A stretch of DNA of 64,000 nucleotides, taken from assembly GCA_030549775.1 (NCBI GenBank), contig CM060175.1, positions 28,439,762 through 28,503,761 on the forward strand, in the 5' to 3' direction. The notes under the pieces are model-generated. The model was not told where the DNA came from, did not search any database, and saw only the letters and a program-made list of their open reading frames with translations. Below are positions 1 to 12,640 of the stretch, one piece after another. This DNA is from Tamarix chinensis (taxonomy: Eukaryota; Streptophyta; Magnoliopsida; Caryophyllales; Tamaricaceae). Made by a program: the position numbers and the translations under genes. Positions within the stretch are counted from its first letter, which is position 1, and the number at the start of each line of letters is the position of its first letter.

Positions 1-1440
1 TTGTAAATTAATTAATGAAACCTTAACACAATGATTAATGCCATTTTTTGTTAACCTTTTTAGTAGTGTTTTATTAATTTTTATTGAAAAAGTATTTTCT
101 AAGTTATTTAGTATTTAATGTAACATCTATCCTTACCATATTTTTTCCTTTTTATATATTTCTCTATTATTTTTGTGCATTTTTGTTATTATTTTTATCT
201 TAAAGCTTTATTTTTCGTGTAAGCAAATAGCTTGATGACCACTTTTGTTTATTAGTTTTATGTGTTTAGTTTGTCATTTATTTCATTATTAACTAAAGTT
301 TTTAACTTATGTGTTTACTTGTGCTATATGCATAATAGGTTGCTTAATGACCTAACTAGGTCAAGTTTAAATTTTGATTAAGAGATAAAAATGACAAACA
401 TACTTAGTTTTATGTTTATTATTTTGTTGAGGTTTATTAAATTGATAAAGTAAAATTACTTATTACATATTTATTAACATATTAATTTTATTAATTAATA
501 AAAACCAAAAGTTTTGTAATTGTTATTTTAATGATAATCTTATTCTTAATAATTGTATTTATGATAGTAATATTTAATATAATAATTTATTACAATTAAA
601 AATATAATTCCTATTATATAGTATAAATATAATTATAATAATTATCGTTGTGATATTTATGTATGTGAGATAAACTTAATTTTCTATTTTAATTTCTTTT
701 ATTTATCATACGTGTCATTTATTTTAAATATACTATTATATGTAATTTAAATTAAAATAATTATTGAAATATACCATACTTTTTAACCTTTTAATTCGTA
801 TTTTATTATTTTTTAACATACCTGAATTTTATAAGTTATTTACTATTTAATATCATAAATGGAGCATGACTCCCAACAAGCTTACGATTTATTTTTCATT
901 GTCTCTATTTATCAACATTTTTTTTCTTTTTTATGTTTTTTTGTCTATTGAAAATCATAATTTTATGTGTTAGAAAATAAAAGTTAGGTTTAATTTCTTG
1001 ATCACTTTTCCTTATTGTTTTTGTGTGTTTGGTTTGCCCTTTTACTTCATTATTTAATTATATTGTTAACTGATATGTTAGCTATATCGCAAGCGTAATA
1101 GGTTACTTCAAGCCTAAAATAGGTCAAGCCTCAAATATGGTTGGGAAAAGATTGAGAAAAATTTAATTAGTATTGACTTTATAATTTAGTTGAGGTTTAT
1201 TTAATTGACAAAGTATAATTATTATTTTCATGTTTAAAAATATATTAATGTTATAAATTAACAAAAGCCAATGATTATATTATCGTTATAATTATCATTA
1301 TGATTATCTTGATCTTATTAATTATATTTATGTTAATAATATTTATTATAATAATTAGTTTCAATTATAATAATATCTATTAGGGTGTTTATATGTGGGA
1401 GATATGTATTTAATATCACACATGCATACATATTTTAAAA
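1..1440. repeat. Diverged ~0.7-kb tandem repeat, copies 1 and 2
   Basis: Two successive stretches (about 1-750 and 751-1440) share the same order of landmarks: a 'taacctttt' start, a T-rich run with 'aagttattta', 'tgtgtttggtttg', a 'taataggtt' plus 'ataggtcaag' block (about 340-365 and 1098-1127), and 'tgaggtttatt' before a long AT-rich tail. The same order recurs at 3470-4423. The copies are strongly diverged, so this looks like an old satellite-like or dispersed repeat. There is no open frame and no similarity I recognise. Confidence 0.55.
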
Positions 1441-3469
1441 AATTTAATATCATTACTAATTAGAATAAAATATGAAAATAACTATTTTTTTTAGGGATTT
1501 TAGTTTTCCTAAGACATTACCAAATGTGGCTTTTTTTTACACGAAAATTCCATATACTCTTCTTTAATTATTATAAATTATAATAAGCATTAAAATCCTA
1601 ATTTGATAGTTCCTCGCTTCCCATAACACCTTATTTTATTGTCTACTAAAATCTCTTCATTTTTATTGTTCATTTTTTTATATACTTGATAGTAGAAAAA
1701 ACAAAACAAAAAATAAGGGTAGTATTAGAGTTTTCTAAAACAAAATGAGTCACATCACGTTAAATGAATCAAGGTTAGAAGAAGAAAAAATTTCCTTTTT
1801 TTCCTTGGAACCATATTTTATTGTCTATTAATTGGAACCTCTTCACATGAAGAAGAAAACACCCAGATTTACATTCTTCTACTCTTTATCTTATTTAGTT
1901 TTTTTCCCCTTCCTGTATTCGCATTTGTTATTTAAGTGTAAAACCTAGATGAATAATACTTACTGCCCTTTTTATAACCTGACTATGTTATCAGCTTGCT
2001 TTGTATGCCTGCTGTTGTAGTTCTATCTTGACCAGAAGTTAGATGTTCTTCTTTGCATATATATTGTTTATGGGTTTTTTGGAAATTAAAATTTTTAGGT
2101 ATTACTTGAGGCAAACAATAATATTAAATGATATTTATCTTTCTTTTCTTTTATTTTAGTTTTGCATCGAGGATAATATAAAGTTAAAGTGTGGAGGGCA
2201 GTAGAAAAATTTTGGTTTCCTTTTGTATGAGCTGCTCCTTTTTTTTTTTTTTTAAGAATTTTCATGCTACGATATGAACATAAATATTTCACATCTATTT
2301 CTATGAAAACAAAATAACCTATATGAGCTAGTTTTTATAAATTTGCTTTTTCGTGTTTGAGATGCTAATTATAGTAATTCATTTGCTGAAAGAGAACTAT
2401 ATAATCCTTCATTAGATAAATTAGCATTAAGAAAAAGGTAAAAATAATTTATTTAGGATCAAACTAGTTGATTGGAAGTGTGGGAGCAATCTCTAATCTA
2501 ACAATGCTTTATTTTCAAAAACCAATATCAATTGTTCTTAGGCTAAGCATGTAAGAATCTTAAACCTCTAGCAAGTTGGCCTTAGCTAAGTTTTTTTTAA
2601 CAAGATTTATTTCATTTTTTATCTATCAATATCATTTTATTTATATTTATCATTATCATTAATAGTAATACATATATTATTATTATTATTTATTTTATTG
2701 ATATTCATTTTTAATTATTATTCTTGTTAGAGTTATCTTCTAATGATGATGTTATTAATCACTTGTAATAAATAATTTCATTAAAAATAATTATATGCAT
2801 TCATTATTAATAATGAATAGGTTTTAATTAATTAGTAAAAATATTATTATCCAAATAAGTATATTGTATTAATAAAAACATAATACCAATAATTTATTAT
2901 CGACTATTAAGAGGTATTAGCATTTCTTAAAAATAATTATTATTTATTCTTTTATAACAATGATTAATTTATTCATTCATATTAATTTAAAAATTTTAAA
3001 TATTTTATCAGGAGTAGTTATTTAATACCTCAAAAAATCAATATCATTATTAATTATTAATAATTGATTTTATCATTAATTAATTATTTTATTATTAATT
3101 ATTAATGAATATTTTTATTTATTAGTGTATTTATAATAAAATATCATACAAATGAGTTGTTAATAATTATTTTAATTAGTATCATTTTTATGTTTATGAT
3201 TTATTATGCTTTACTAATTATCATTGATATAGTTTAAAATAAATTATAATTGATTATTATTATTATTCATTTAATGCTACTTTATTATTAGTGATGTTTA
3301 ATATTATCTTCAATATATTATAAATTATAATTATAGTTGTATTGATTACAATTATAAATATAATTGTATTTTTAAAGTCTTAATATAACTATTGGTGTGC
3401 TCGTATATAGGTTTGAAAAACATTAATTTTGCTATTTTTATTTTTCTCATTTTTATCATTTCTATTAAT
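1441..3469. other. AT-rich sequence without a recognisable gene
   Basis: This is AT-rich DNA with many short homopolymer and TTA/ATT runs. Around 2105-2200 there is a weak match to the 'cttgagg...caaa...aagtgtgg' spacing commonly seen near the polypurine tract of Athila/Tat Ty3 elements, so part may be an eroded retrotransposon tail. No coding exon or RNA gene could be supported. Confidence 0.4.
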
Positions 3470-4423
3470 TAATTAATAAATATTTTCAACCTCTGATCTA
3501 AATTTATGAATTAATAAAACTAAATTATTGAAACCTTGACATGACGATTGATTTCATTTAGTATTTATTTTTTCTTTTCTCGATTTATCTAATATTTTGT
3601 TCATTTTTTCTATTATTTAATCCATTTATTGAAAATTTTTATTTTATATCTTTCAAAGCATATGTTAGGTTTAGTCTATTTATCACTTTTATTTATTCTT
3701 TTGTGTGTTTGGTTTGTTATGTATTTTATTATTAACTAAAGTTGTTAATTGATATGTGTTAGTTATGGAACATGTGTAATATGTTACTTAAGGACTAAAA
3801 TAGGTCAATTTCAAATTTTGAGTACAAAAAAATAGACAAATTTAATTAGCATTGGATTTTTAATTTAATTTAGGTTTATTTAATTGATAAAGTGTAAATA
3901 TTATTTTCATATTTTAAAAAAAATATTTATGTTAAAACTTAATAATCAATAGTTTTGCAAATATTATTATTATCATGGTAATATTAATCTTAATAATTAT
4001 ATTTTTTTTTATCGGAATACTTATTATAATAATTGAATTCAATTATAAATAATTGTAATTATATAGTCTTAATATAATAATAACTATTGGGGTGCTTATT
4101 TTGGATGAGATGTATATTAAGTTTGCTATTATATTCTCTTACTTTATTCTACATGTCATTTATTTTATAAATTTTTTTAACCTCTTATCATTAATTTATG
4201 GATTAATATAAATTAATTATTAAAATCTTTACCTAATGATTGATGTCATTTATGTTAATTTTTGTTTTAGTATTTTTTTATTACACATTCTTTTTTAAGT
4301 TATTTAGTATTTAATCTTTATCCATTTTCTTTTTCTTTTTCTCAAATTCTCCTCTATATTTGTGCATTTTTTTTACTTTATCTCATGATTATTTTTTTTA
4401 TATGTTAGACAATATAAGTAAAG
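3470..4423. repeat. Diverged ~0.7-kb tandem repeat, copies 3 and 4 (copy 4 cut)
   Basis: Copy 3 (about 3470-4165) and the start of copy 4 (4166-4423) repeat the landmarks of the repeats at 1-1440: 'aacctctgatc'/'aacctcttatc', then a run ending in 'tgatttcatt'/'tgatgtcatt', with a spacing of about 690 bp. Copy 4 stops abruptly at 4423, exactly where an LTR-like element begins with TGTAAAACCCC, so that element seems to have been inserted into the array. Confidence 0.55.
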
Positions 4424-4730
4424 TGTAAAACCCCAAAATTTTAAAACTTAGAATTTAATAAATAATCCTCATTTAGGATAATTTACTTTTAAAATTTAGT
4501 TAATTTAATTACTTTGTAGATTTTTGGGTATATAAAAATGGATAAAAATATTTAATAAATTAAAATAAATATTTTGTTATTTTATCATACTCATTTTATT
4601 TAAATAATTTCCCAAACCCATATTTTACTAAAAGTTTCCTCTTAAATTAATATCTTAAATTTTAAATAAATTAATTTATGAAATTAATTTATCTATCTAA
4701 ATAAATAAATACCCTTATTTTAAAATTTAT

Positions 4731-5935
4731 TTGAATTTTATTTCCCCTTTTTCCTTTTTCTTTTTCCTTTTTCCTTCCTTTATCTTTTCTTCTTTTCTTT
4801 GTCCTTGGACTGCCTGGCCCGTCTCCTTCTCGCTGGGCCGCAACCCTCCTTTCCCTTCTTCTCCCTACATTGATGGCCCGTTCCCCCTTCTTCTTTCTTT
4901 CTTTTCTTTCCTCCCCTAATTGGGCCAGCCCAACCTCTTTTTTCCCCTCTCCCTCACGCGTAGGCTCGGCCCATCCCTTTTCTTTCTCCCCTACCCAGCC
5001 AAGCTGCTCCTTTCTTTCTTTTCTTCTTCCTCCTTACTTCTTTTTTGACCATCGAAGCCTAAATAGTCTGCAACCCCCACCTTGTTATGGCAACTAGGCT
5101 ACCCTACTTTCTCCCTCTCTCTCTCTCTCTCGTTCCATTCCTTCCATTTTGGCCACACAACCTTGCAGCCTTCCCCGCATGCCTTCCCTTTCCTTTTCCT
5201 TCTTCCTATGCCCTGCCACCCTACCCCGACCTGCAACTTGCCACTACACCCTCCAAGTAATCCAGCCACACCTCCCTCCTCTCTCTCTCCTTTTCTTCTT
5301 ATTTTCTACTTATTCTCGACATACCTTGAACTCCCCTTGTTCCTGTAGATCTGCCCTCTTTTCTCCCTTCTTCCCTTCTATTCTCCTCCCTTGTTTTTGC
5401 TCCGCCATCCTCAACCACCCTTACTGCCGCCTAACCAACCACCAGATTGGCATCCCTTGCTACCTCCCTGAACCACCTAATTACCCTCACTTGCCCCTGT
5501 AACCACCCTTCCCCTCCTTTCTTTTTCTTTCCCCCTTCTTGGCCGACACCCTGCGTGCACCACTGTTCTTCCTCTTCCGCTACCTCCACTGGCACCTCCC
5601 CCATCCCCACCCTTCCTCCCCTTAGCCAAAACTCCCATACAGCCCCTCCATTCTCTTCTTTTCCCTTCCTTCTTCTCCTTCATCCATCCTTGTATAGATC
5701 ATCCCAGCTTTGTAGCCACTGCCTCCACTGCCTTGAGCCACCAACCTTTGACCCCCGACTACCAGCTACACCCCTACTCCCTCCTTACACCCTGCCACTA
5801 CCCTCACTCCCCTCCACAAGCTCTCAACCCAACCCGAAAACCTTTAACCGAACCAACCCCTCCCCTTTCTCCCAACTCCCCCTTCGACCCTTATTTTTTC
5901 TTCACTCCTTGCATGAAACTCATGCTACTCATGTA
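4731..5935 (+). other. Pyrimidine-rich block of LX
   Basis: About 1.2 kb of almost pure C and T on the plus strand, with CT microsatellite runs (for example around 5110-5130). Several overlapping long open frames occur here only because stop codons need A or G in particular positions. They encode low-complexity Pro/Ser/Phe/Leu peptides with no domain. The counterpart in the minus-strand LTRs (for example 47570-47740) lies upstream of the G-rich leader, so the block probably belongs to U3 and the leader. Confidence 0.6.
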
Positions 5936-6559
5936 ACGTGAGTCCTGCTACTTATTTGAGCAAGCTTTGGTAAAAATTTTGAGGTATAGAATTAGTTAGT
6001 TTTAGTATGTATTAATTAAGCTTTTAATTAAAATTTATTCTTTTGATTTTATACTTCTATTATGCTAATTTTTTTATATTATTTTTAGGTATTAATTTTT
6101 ACTAATCAAAGCTCAAACCTTTAACCGGGGTACTGGTAAGGTTTAATTGTTGCTAGAAATAAGGTAATCATTATACCCTACAAAAATGTGTGGATATGTG
6201 CATGCTAGCACATTAGGGTTTATAATATGATTATGAGCATGTCGTGTGATGTTAATTGTTTCATGACTTAGTATGTATTGGTTGTTGAAATGAAAAACAT
6301 GTTACTTTATGTGTCATGAGTAGAAATAATGTTTAAGGTAGGAGCCTTCTTATTAATGACAATGCTAAATATATATATGTGACATGATAAGTTAATGTGG
6401 CCATTTGTTGCATAAATAATGTTAATATGAGCCCTAAGGGCATTTTAGTAAATTTTCTTATAAAAAAGGTATGACCTTAATAAGTATGTGTGGTAGGCGA
6501 TAGTAAGTATTAATAATAAATAATAATTGTTGGTGGAGTTAGAAGATGTATATGGACCA

Positions 6560-7530
6560 ATCATATTAATACCTTATGTGGTAAGGGTATTCTAGTATAT
6601 TTGGCATAATAAGGGCGAAATGGTAATTTATAAGAATAAAAGGGTAATATGGTAATATAATAAGTAAGGAGGACATTTTAGTAATTTTACATAGAAAAGG
6701 GGATAACTTGGTAATTTTTGTGAGTAAGACGGTGTTGTGGTAAATTAACTAAATGTGAAAGGTATATTGGGTAATTTGGCATGAAGGAAGGATATCTTGA
6801 TAATTTTGTGAGTAAAAGGGATAAAGTGGTAATTTAATAAAGAAGAAGCTTATTTGGTAATTTGGCATAAAGGAGGGGTAACTTGGTAATTTGGTGAGTA
6901 AAAGGGGTAAAATGGTAATTTAATAGGTAAGAGGGGTATTTTGTTAATTTAGCATGATAAGGGGCAATTTGGTAATTTTAATAAGTAATAAGGATAGTTC
7001 GGTAATTTAACTAACCAAAAGGTAACTTGGTAATTTTAATAAGTATGAAGGGCAATTTGGTAAATTAACCAACAAAAAGGCAATTCGGTAATTCTTATAA
7101 GTATAAATGGTAGTTTGGTAATTTAATCAACCAAAATGGGTCATTTGTGATTTTAATAAGTATGAAGGGTTATGTGGTAATTTAACTAACCAAAAGTTAA
7201 TTCGGTAATTGTAATGAGTATGAAGGGCCATCTTGTAATTTAATAAAGTAAAAGGGTAATTTGTGATTTTAATAAGTATGAAAGGGCAGTTTAGTAATTT
7301 AACAAAAAGGGGCAATTTGGTAATTCTAATAAGTATGAAGAGCAGTTTGGTAATTTAACGAACCAAAAGAGTAATTTGTGATTTTAATAAGTTTGAAGGG
7401 CTATTTGGTAATTTTAACTAACCAAAGGGTAATTTAGTAATGTTAATTTATGTGAAGTGCAACTTGGTGATTTATCTAACAATAGGGAAATTTGGTAATT
7501 TATTAAACTTGAGAGGCAATTTATTAATTC
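6560..7530. repeat. 58-bp tandem array ('ggtaatttggtaattt')
   Basis: About sixteen imperfect units of roughly 58 bp. Each is made of two 29-bp halves built on 'GGYAATTTGGTAATTTAA' followed by 'TAAGTATGAAGG' or 'CTAACCAAAA'. The clearest consecutive units lie at 7022-7430. Units on the left are more diverged and shorter. The array belongs to the LX element and has no coding potential. Confidence 0.8.
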
Positions 7531-7536
7531 TAATAA

Positions 7537-7821
7537 TGTAATACCCCATAATAATAATAATAATAATAATAAAATTTAATATTAATAATATATGAAGGGT
7601 AAGGGTATAAATACTTTTATTCATTAAATTTTAAAGGTATGTAATTTGTTGGTTGTAGTTATATTTTTAAGTAATTATAAATTAAATTATCTAATCAATG
7701 AGCTTGAGTGACAATTAGATATTAGATCTATTAAACTTATATCTATTTATATTTTATCTTTTATAAATTACAAACTTCTAGAATTTTATTTAGAATTAGC
7801 TCTCTGCAACCCCACCCTCCT

Positions 7822-7906
<85 letters not shown>

Positions 7907-8397
7907 AGGTCACTAATTGTTCCTATCTTTGTATATAAAATACTGTTTGTACATGACCTTAAATTAATTCGATTGGGTATTTAAATTAATTGAAAATATT
8001 TGGGATATTTAAAATTAATAATATTTAAATAAAATAATATTTAAATCCCTTTTTATGCTAAATTAGGATTTTTTAAAGATTTTCCATAAATTCCTTTTTA
8101 ATTAGCAAAACACCCTAATTTTCTCCAATTAAATTATTTATAAAATTAATATTAATTTGAAACCATTTTATCCTTCTTATTTTAAATAAAATACTTTATT
8201 TAATTAATTCTTAAAATAAAATCCTTAACAAGCTAAAATACCCAAATTTCACCCTAATTAAAATATTTATAATATTTCTCTTGATTTGCCCAAATAAATT
8301 TTATTTGAATTTAATAAAAATAATTTATGTAATTAATTTTCATAAGAAAATATTATTTAAATATAATTTTTAAATTGGAAAATTTTGGGGCATTTCA
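7537..8397 (-). mobile_element. Short minus-strand LTR fragment (L0)
   Basis: The right end reads AATTTTGGGGCATTTCA, the same terminus as the long solo LTRs at 48165, 53690 and 61649. The 400 bp before it (about 7960-8397) match their AT-rich tail: a 'taaatccctttt' block, then 'ttagcaaaacaccctaatttt'-like sequence. The left end TGTAATACCCC at 7537 is a plausible LTR terminus, but most of the LTR body is missing. No target duplication flanks it. Confidence 0.55.
7824..7903. repeat. (TA)n microsatellite, about 80 bp
   Basis: An uninterrupted run of TA dinucleotides inside the L0 LTR fragment, preceded by a short C-rich stretch. Confidence 0.97.
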
Positions 8398-9508
8398 TGA
8401 ATACATGTAGACAATGCAGAATTTTTAATATTGGGTGTCAAATTAGCTTAAGAAAAGTAGATTTAACAAGAAAGAAAAATACATACCTTTTTCCAAATTC
8501 CATACCCATTATATATAAATATATGTCGAGAAAGGTCATTACCACATAACTAACCCATCCAAGTTTTAAAATTTCGAACAATCCTCACATAATCGGGACA
8601 AAATTTTCAACAGATAATTTAGCAGAAATCAAGCATATGCCACATAATTAACCATCTAAATCAATCATATAACACACACATACTCAATTCAGCAGATAAT
8701 TTAGCATAATCAAAGCTAATTCATAGAAACTTAATCAAAACAAAAGTTAGGGTTTAAGATAATTTATACCAAATAATATAAGCCAAAATAGGGTGGATAA
8801 AGGGCACTGGAGCTTTGTCAAAGGTCTAGGAATGTCTGCTGATGGGGACGTCGTTGGAGGTAGCCGACAATGGCGTCGTGGTGGTGTCGTGGAAATGGCG
8901 CTGGAGTAGGGTCAAGCTACCCACCCTACTTCCCTGCTCGCGCTACTCGTCCGACCACAACTGTTGCTGCCTCAGTCCCGTGTTGCCATCGTCCGGTGTT
9001 GATGTTGCAGTGGTAAGGTTGTGTGGGGTGGTCGAAGAATGCACACAGAGGAGCAAGAAAGGGAAGGGAGAAGGGAAGTAAGGGGGAAAAAATGGGAAAG
9101 GAAGAGAGAGAAGGAAAGAAAAGGGTGTAGGGGCTGGTCACTATTTGTTTTTTTTAAGTATCTAAAATATGATAATGGATAATTTTATTTGAATTTTATT
9201 TAATAAAAACCATTGGGTAAAGATTTGAAAAATAAATTTTCTTTTTATACAAGTTTAAGTGACTAATAATAATTTAACATATTTATAAAAATGTCATCCG
9301 TAAATGAAAATGGGAAAAACATTAAAAAAAAAAGTCATAAAGATGTTGCAAAAATTTGAAATATAAATTTTTTTTGAAGATCTAATCAACCTCATAAAAA
9401 CAAATAAATTTTGACGTAAATATTTTCTAAAAATTAAAATTGTTAAATTTTTTCCGCTATTAAAAAATATAAATATATATATACATATGAGACTTTAACA
9501 CCTTTCGT
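8398..9508. other. LTR-like debris with a purine-rich block
   Basis: The stretch 8800-9140 is G/A-rich, with 'ggcgtcgtggtggtgtcgtg' and long GGGAAGGGAGAAGG-type runs. It resembles the G-rich and purine-rich leader parts of the minus-strand LTRs (for example 52100-53250), followed again by AT-rich sequence. It is probably a fragment of another LTR of the same superfamily. The short open frames on both strands here are composition artefacts. Confidence 0.4.
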
Positions 9509-10239
9509 AACACCCCAAAATTTACACAACTTTTTTTTAAAAGCAATACTCATAAATTAAAACTGTAAATTCTGGGGATGTTACCGCCACACTTAGTACC
9601 AGACCAGTTCACTTCTACCGTTCCGGTACCAAGTGCTAAGGCTAAGAAAACATTATCAGTAATACCATATGAATTCAAATTTATAAAAATGAAAATCAGA
9701 GTATGCGTAAATCTTACATAATTCGAAATACCAACTATTGTCTTTCCCGATAATAACTAAACGACGTTAGTAAAATTTTTCCAACAATTCAAACATAATA
9801 AAAGATAACGTGAGTCATAAGTTAAAAAGGACAATGGCCACGTCTCTCTAGAATTCGATCCAGCCCAGCTATGACGCTATCCCTCCTGATGTTCCGCAGA
9901 CATCGATAGCATCAAAGTAGATATCTCCTACCTGCAACAAATTAGACGGGCCTTCTGCTCGTGGGAATGAGCAGCACCCATGAAACGGGTGATCAGTACG
10001 CTACGTACTGAGTAAGGTAACCGAATACTAAGGCCAGCATATAACACATTAATTCATGTAGGATAATGATCACATACAATTACAACTCATACCTATGATA
10101 CATAGAAGCTTAAGGTGACATCCATAACTTATAATCAACAGTCCACATATAAGGCCCAAAAAGGTCCGGATTAATCATTTAATCTTTCTTTTATCAAAAG
10201 TCAATACACACCATGCCTCTTATCAATCCATGCGAAAAC

Positions 10240-10690
10240 AAGAACACCCCACTATTGTAACAGGTGGGCCGGTCATACATAGGGTAAAAACCCTAACCAC
10301 TATTCCTAACCGGTGGATCGGTCTGGTTCCTATTCGCATCATATCTATGCGGAAACAGGAACACCCCACTATTATAACCGGTGGGCCGGACACACATAGG
10401 GTAAAACCCTAACCACTATTCCTGACCGGTGGATCGGTCTGGTTCTTGCTCGCATGGTGTTTCGCTGTAAATAATTAATGTCTTTTAAGAGCTTTAGCAA
10501 TTCTGGTTTGTATTTATTGAGCTCGATTCACCCCATTATTATTGCCGGTGGGCCGGTCACACATAGGACCTCATGTCCTAACCACTATTATTACTGGTGG
10601 ATCGGTCACATATAGGGTAAAACCCTAACCACTATTCTTAACCGGTGGATCGGTCTGGACCCAGCTCAATAATCTTCCGCTTTAAAAGAT
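10240..10690 (-). repeat. L1 hairpin/dyad tandem array
   Basis: Seven or eight units of about 45-50 bp share a CCACTATTAT-like core, a CCGGTGGATCGGTC dyad and, in many units, a short stem-loop: AGGGT/ACCCT at 10281-10294 and 10398-10410, AGGAC/GTCCT at 10565-10579, AGGGT/ACCCT at 10614-10626. Two blocks of units are each closed by a segment ending in 'taatgtctt'. Confidence 0.85.
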
Positions 10691-10759
10691 TAATGTCTTA
10701 AGTATTTTAATCATAACATTATCCACTCACAAACATTTGCCTAGACATGCATAACTAAC

Positions 10760-11270
10760 TCCATGCAAACCTTAACTCATCGTAACCCACACTTCCATGC
10801 AACCCTAGCTCCCATGCAAACCCTAACTCCATGTAGACATATTTCCATGCAAACCCTAATCCACATGCAAACCCTAGTTTCACGTAGACCACACTTCCAC
10901 GCAAACCCTAATTCATATGCAAACCCTGGCTCCATGTATACCACACTTCCATGGAAACCCTAGCTTCACATTTACCTCACTTCCATGCAAACCCTAATTC
11001 AAATGCAAACCCTAGCTCCACGTAGACATGCTTACATGAAAGTCCCAACCTCAGGTCAATTTATGTAAACCCTAACATCATACCATTTCATGCAAACCCT
11101 AACATCATGTCATTTCATGCAACCCTAACATCATGCCATTTCATGCAAACCCTAACATCATACCATTTCATGCAAAGCCCAACTCCTTGCCGTCCCATGC
11201 AAACCCTAACTCCCTATCATTCCATGCAAACCCTAGCACCACGCCACTTTATGCAAAACCCTAACACATG
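10760..11270 (-). repeat. L1 telo-box array (ATGCAAACCCTAA repeats)
   Basis: About fifteen irregular 20-36-bp units on the pattern CCATGCAAACCCTAA. A dozen or so contain the plant telo-box core AAACCCTA. The spacing is irregular and the units are not a perfect TTTAGGG tract, so this is not telomeric DNA. Open frames through the array are artefacts of the repeat. Confidence 0.85.
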
Positions 11271-11689
11271 TCTCAAGTCATATCATACATTAATGACATA
11301 AACATATGCATAATTCTCATGCCACAGTATATTCACAACAACATACTTCCATTCCACAATCATGCCACATGCGCAATAATTAATAATAACGAACATAAAA
11401 TAAATGGCATATCAAACACATAGAGCATGCAAACACATAAATGGCCTTAGTAGACCCTTACCTAAAACGTCACTGGTCTTGGTGCATGCTCCTATTCCAC
11501 TTGAGGGATTCGATTAGGTTCGCCTATTATATCAAAGTATACTAGAATTAGATTCTCCTATATAACTTTATTATCCTCTAACTTATTCCAAGATTTGGTT
11601 TTTAATTAACATATTACTACTTAATAATTTAACTATAGAAACTATTACTTAAAAATACAAATGAATTATTATTTTCATTAGAAGAGGGT

Positions 11690-12330
11690 GGTGATCTAAG
11701 GGTTTCTACCCTTCACCAAAATAGATTTAATAATATAATAACTATGATGATGATAATAATAACAATAATAAGAATAATAGTAATAAAAATAATTAGTAAT
11801 ATAAATAAAGTATAATAATATTAATGATAATTTTTATAAATAGAATATTAGATATTAATGATATCAAAATTCTTAAAATTAAAAGTTGGATTTCTAACCC
11901 TCCCACAATGATAAACATAATACTATTCAGAATTGTGATAATAAAATGAATAATGTATATATATACTTATATTATATTTTAATAAAGGTAATAATGGTAA
12001 TATAATTAAAATAATGTTGAAAAATGTTAATAATGTTAATAAATTTTATAAATGTGAGGCCTAATTAAAATTTAAGGCCTCTGTTCTTCCAGTAATAATC
12101 ATAGTATCAACCAAATAATTATACTAATAATATTATTATTAATAATATTATTAAGAATAACATCAATTATGTAAAAACCTAAGTAAATAGGTAAAGGCCG
12201 AGATAATTACTGTATCTTACTCAATAATACTCCCAGACCTGTAACAAAAATTTAGAAATTAGAATACAGTCAATATTACTAATAATAATAATTATAATAA
12301 TAATAATTAAAGTTGAATTAATACTAAACT
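11690..12330. repeat. AT-rich AAT/AATAAT microsatellite tract of L1
   Basis: Long stretches of interrupted AAT, ATA and GATGAT repeats. The same position between the donor-like site and the G-rich leader is occupied by AAT tracts in every long copy of this LTR family. Confidence 0.75.
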
Positions 12331-12640
12331 TTTGGCTAAAATTAGAATAATTATAAATAATTCAAAACTAAGTATTTAAAATGTCTATGGCATCACCTTG
12401 AGTTGGAGGATGTAGGTGGAACCGGCGGTGGTTCCCGGAGGTGGCCGAAAAATGGATATAAGAGGGTTAAAAATGAAGAAAAAGAGGTGAGGGGGAAGGA
12501 GAAAAATAAAATATACCTATGAGGCTGTGGAGGAGATTTATCAGAAGTTAATGGTTGGTTTGGATGGTGTTAGAAGCGGCACATGTGGTGGTGGAAGGTG
12601 GTTCAACTTCTTGGGTTTTGCCCACTCAATAGATAAAATT

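Larger units (their letters stand above)
4424..7533 (+). mobile_element. Plus-strand LTR-like element (LX), a relative of the right-hand LTRs
   Basis: It starts TGTAAAACCCCAAAATTTT, close to the sense-strand start (TGAAATGCCCC) of the long LTRs on the right, but in opposite orientation. The order also fits a plus-strand LTR: an AT-rich start (4424-4730), then a 1.2-kb pyrimidine-rich block (4731-5935) that mirrors the purine-rich and G-rich blocks of the minus-strand copies, including 'attgggcc' motifs. A 58-bp tandem array (6560-7530) fills its right part. I found no clear GGGGTGTTACA end, primer-binding site or target duplication, so the right boundary is uncertain. The proline/serine-rich open frames inside are composition artefacts. 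Confidence 0.5.
9509..12640 (-). mobile_element. Long minus-strand LTR (L1), right end lost
   Basis: The left end (sense-strand 3' end) is CGTAACACCCCAAAATTT, one transition away from TGTAACACCCC. The inside follows the order of the family: head with the 'ttaccgccacacttagtacc' motif (9590), acceptor-like site (9931), hairpin array (10240-10690), telo-box array (10760-11270), donor-like site (11457), AT microsatellites (11690-12330) and a G-rich leader (12400-12620). The AT-rich sense-strand start is missing, and the copy fades out shortly before the Del-like LTR at 12833. No primer-binding site abuts the left end, so it could be a solo LTR or a 3' LTR. Confidence 0.75.

Noticed and set aside
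4731..5941. Several overlapping Pro/Ser/Phe-rich open frames of up to 164 codons
   Set aside because: The region is almost pure pyrimidine, so stop codons are rare in every frame. The equivalent block in related LTRs is non-coding.
4424..8397. A single 4-kb element from TGTAAAACCCC to GGGGCATTTCA
   Set aside because: The left half is in plus orientation and the right end belongs to a minus-strand LTR; flanks TAAAG and TGAAT do not match.
10240..10690. CRISPR-like array of regular repeats and spacers
   Set aside because: The genome is plant nuclear, the 'spacers' are themselves conserved, and the array is part of an LTR.
10760..11270. Interstitial telomere sequence
   Set aside because: AAACCCTA words are spaced 20-36 bp apart within longer conserved units; no tandem TTTAGGG tract exists.
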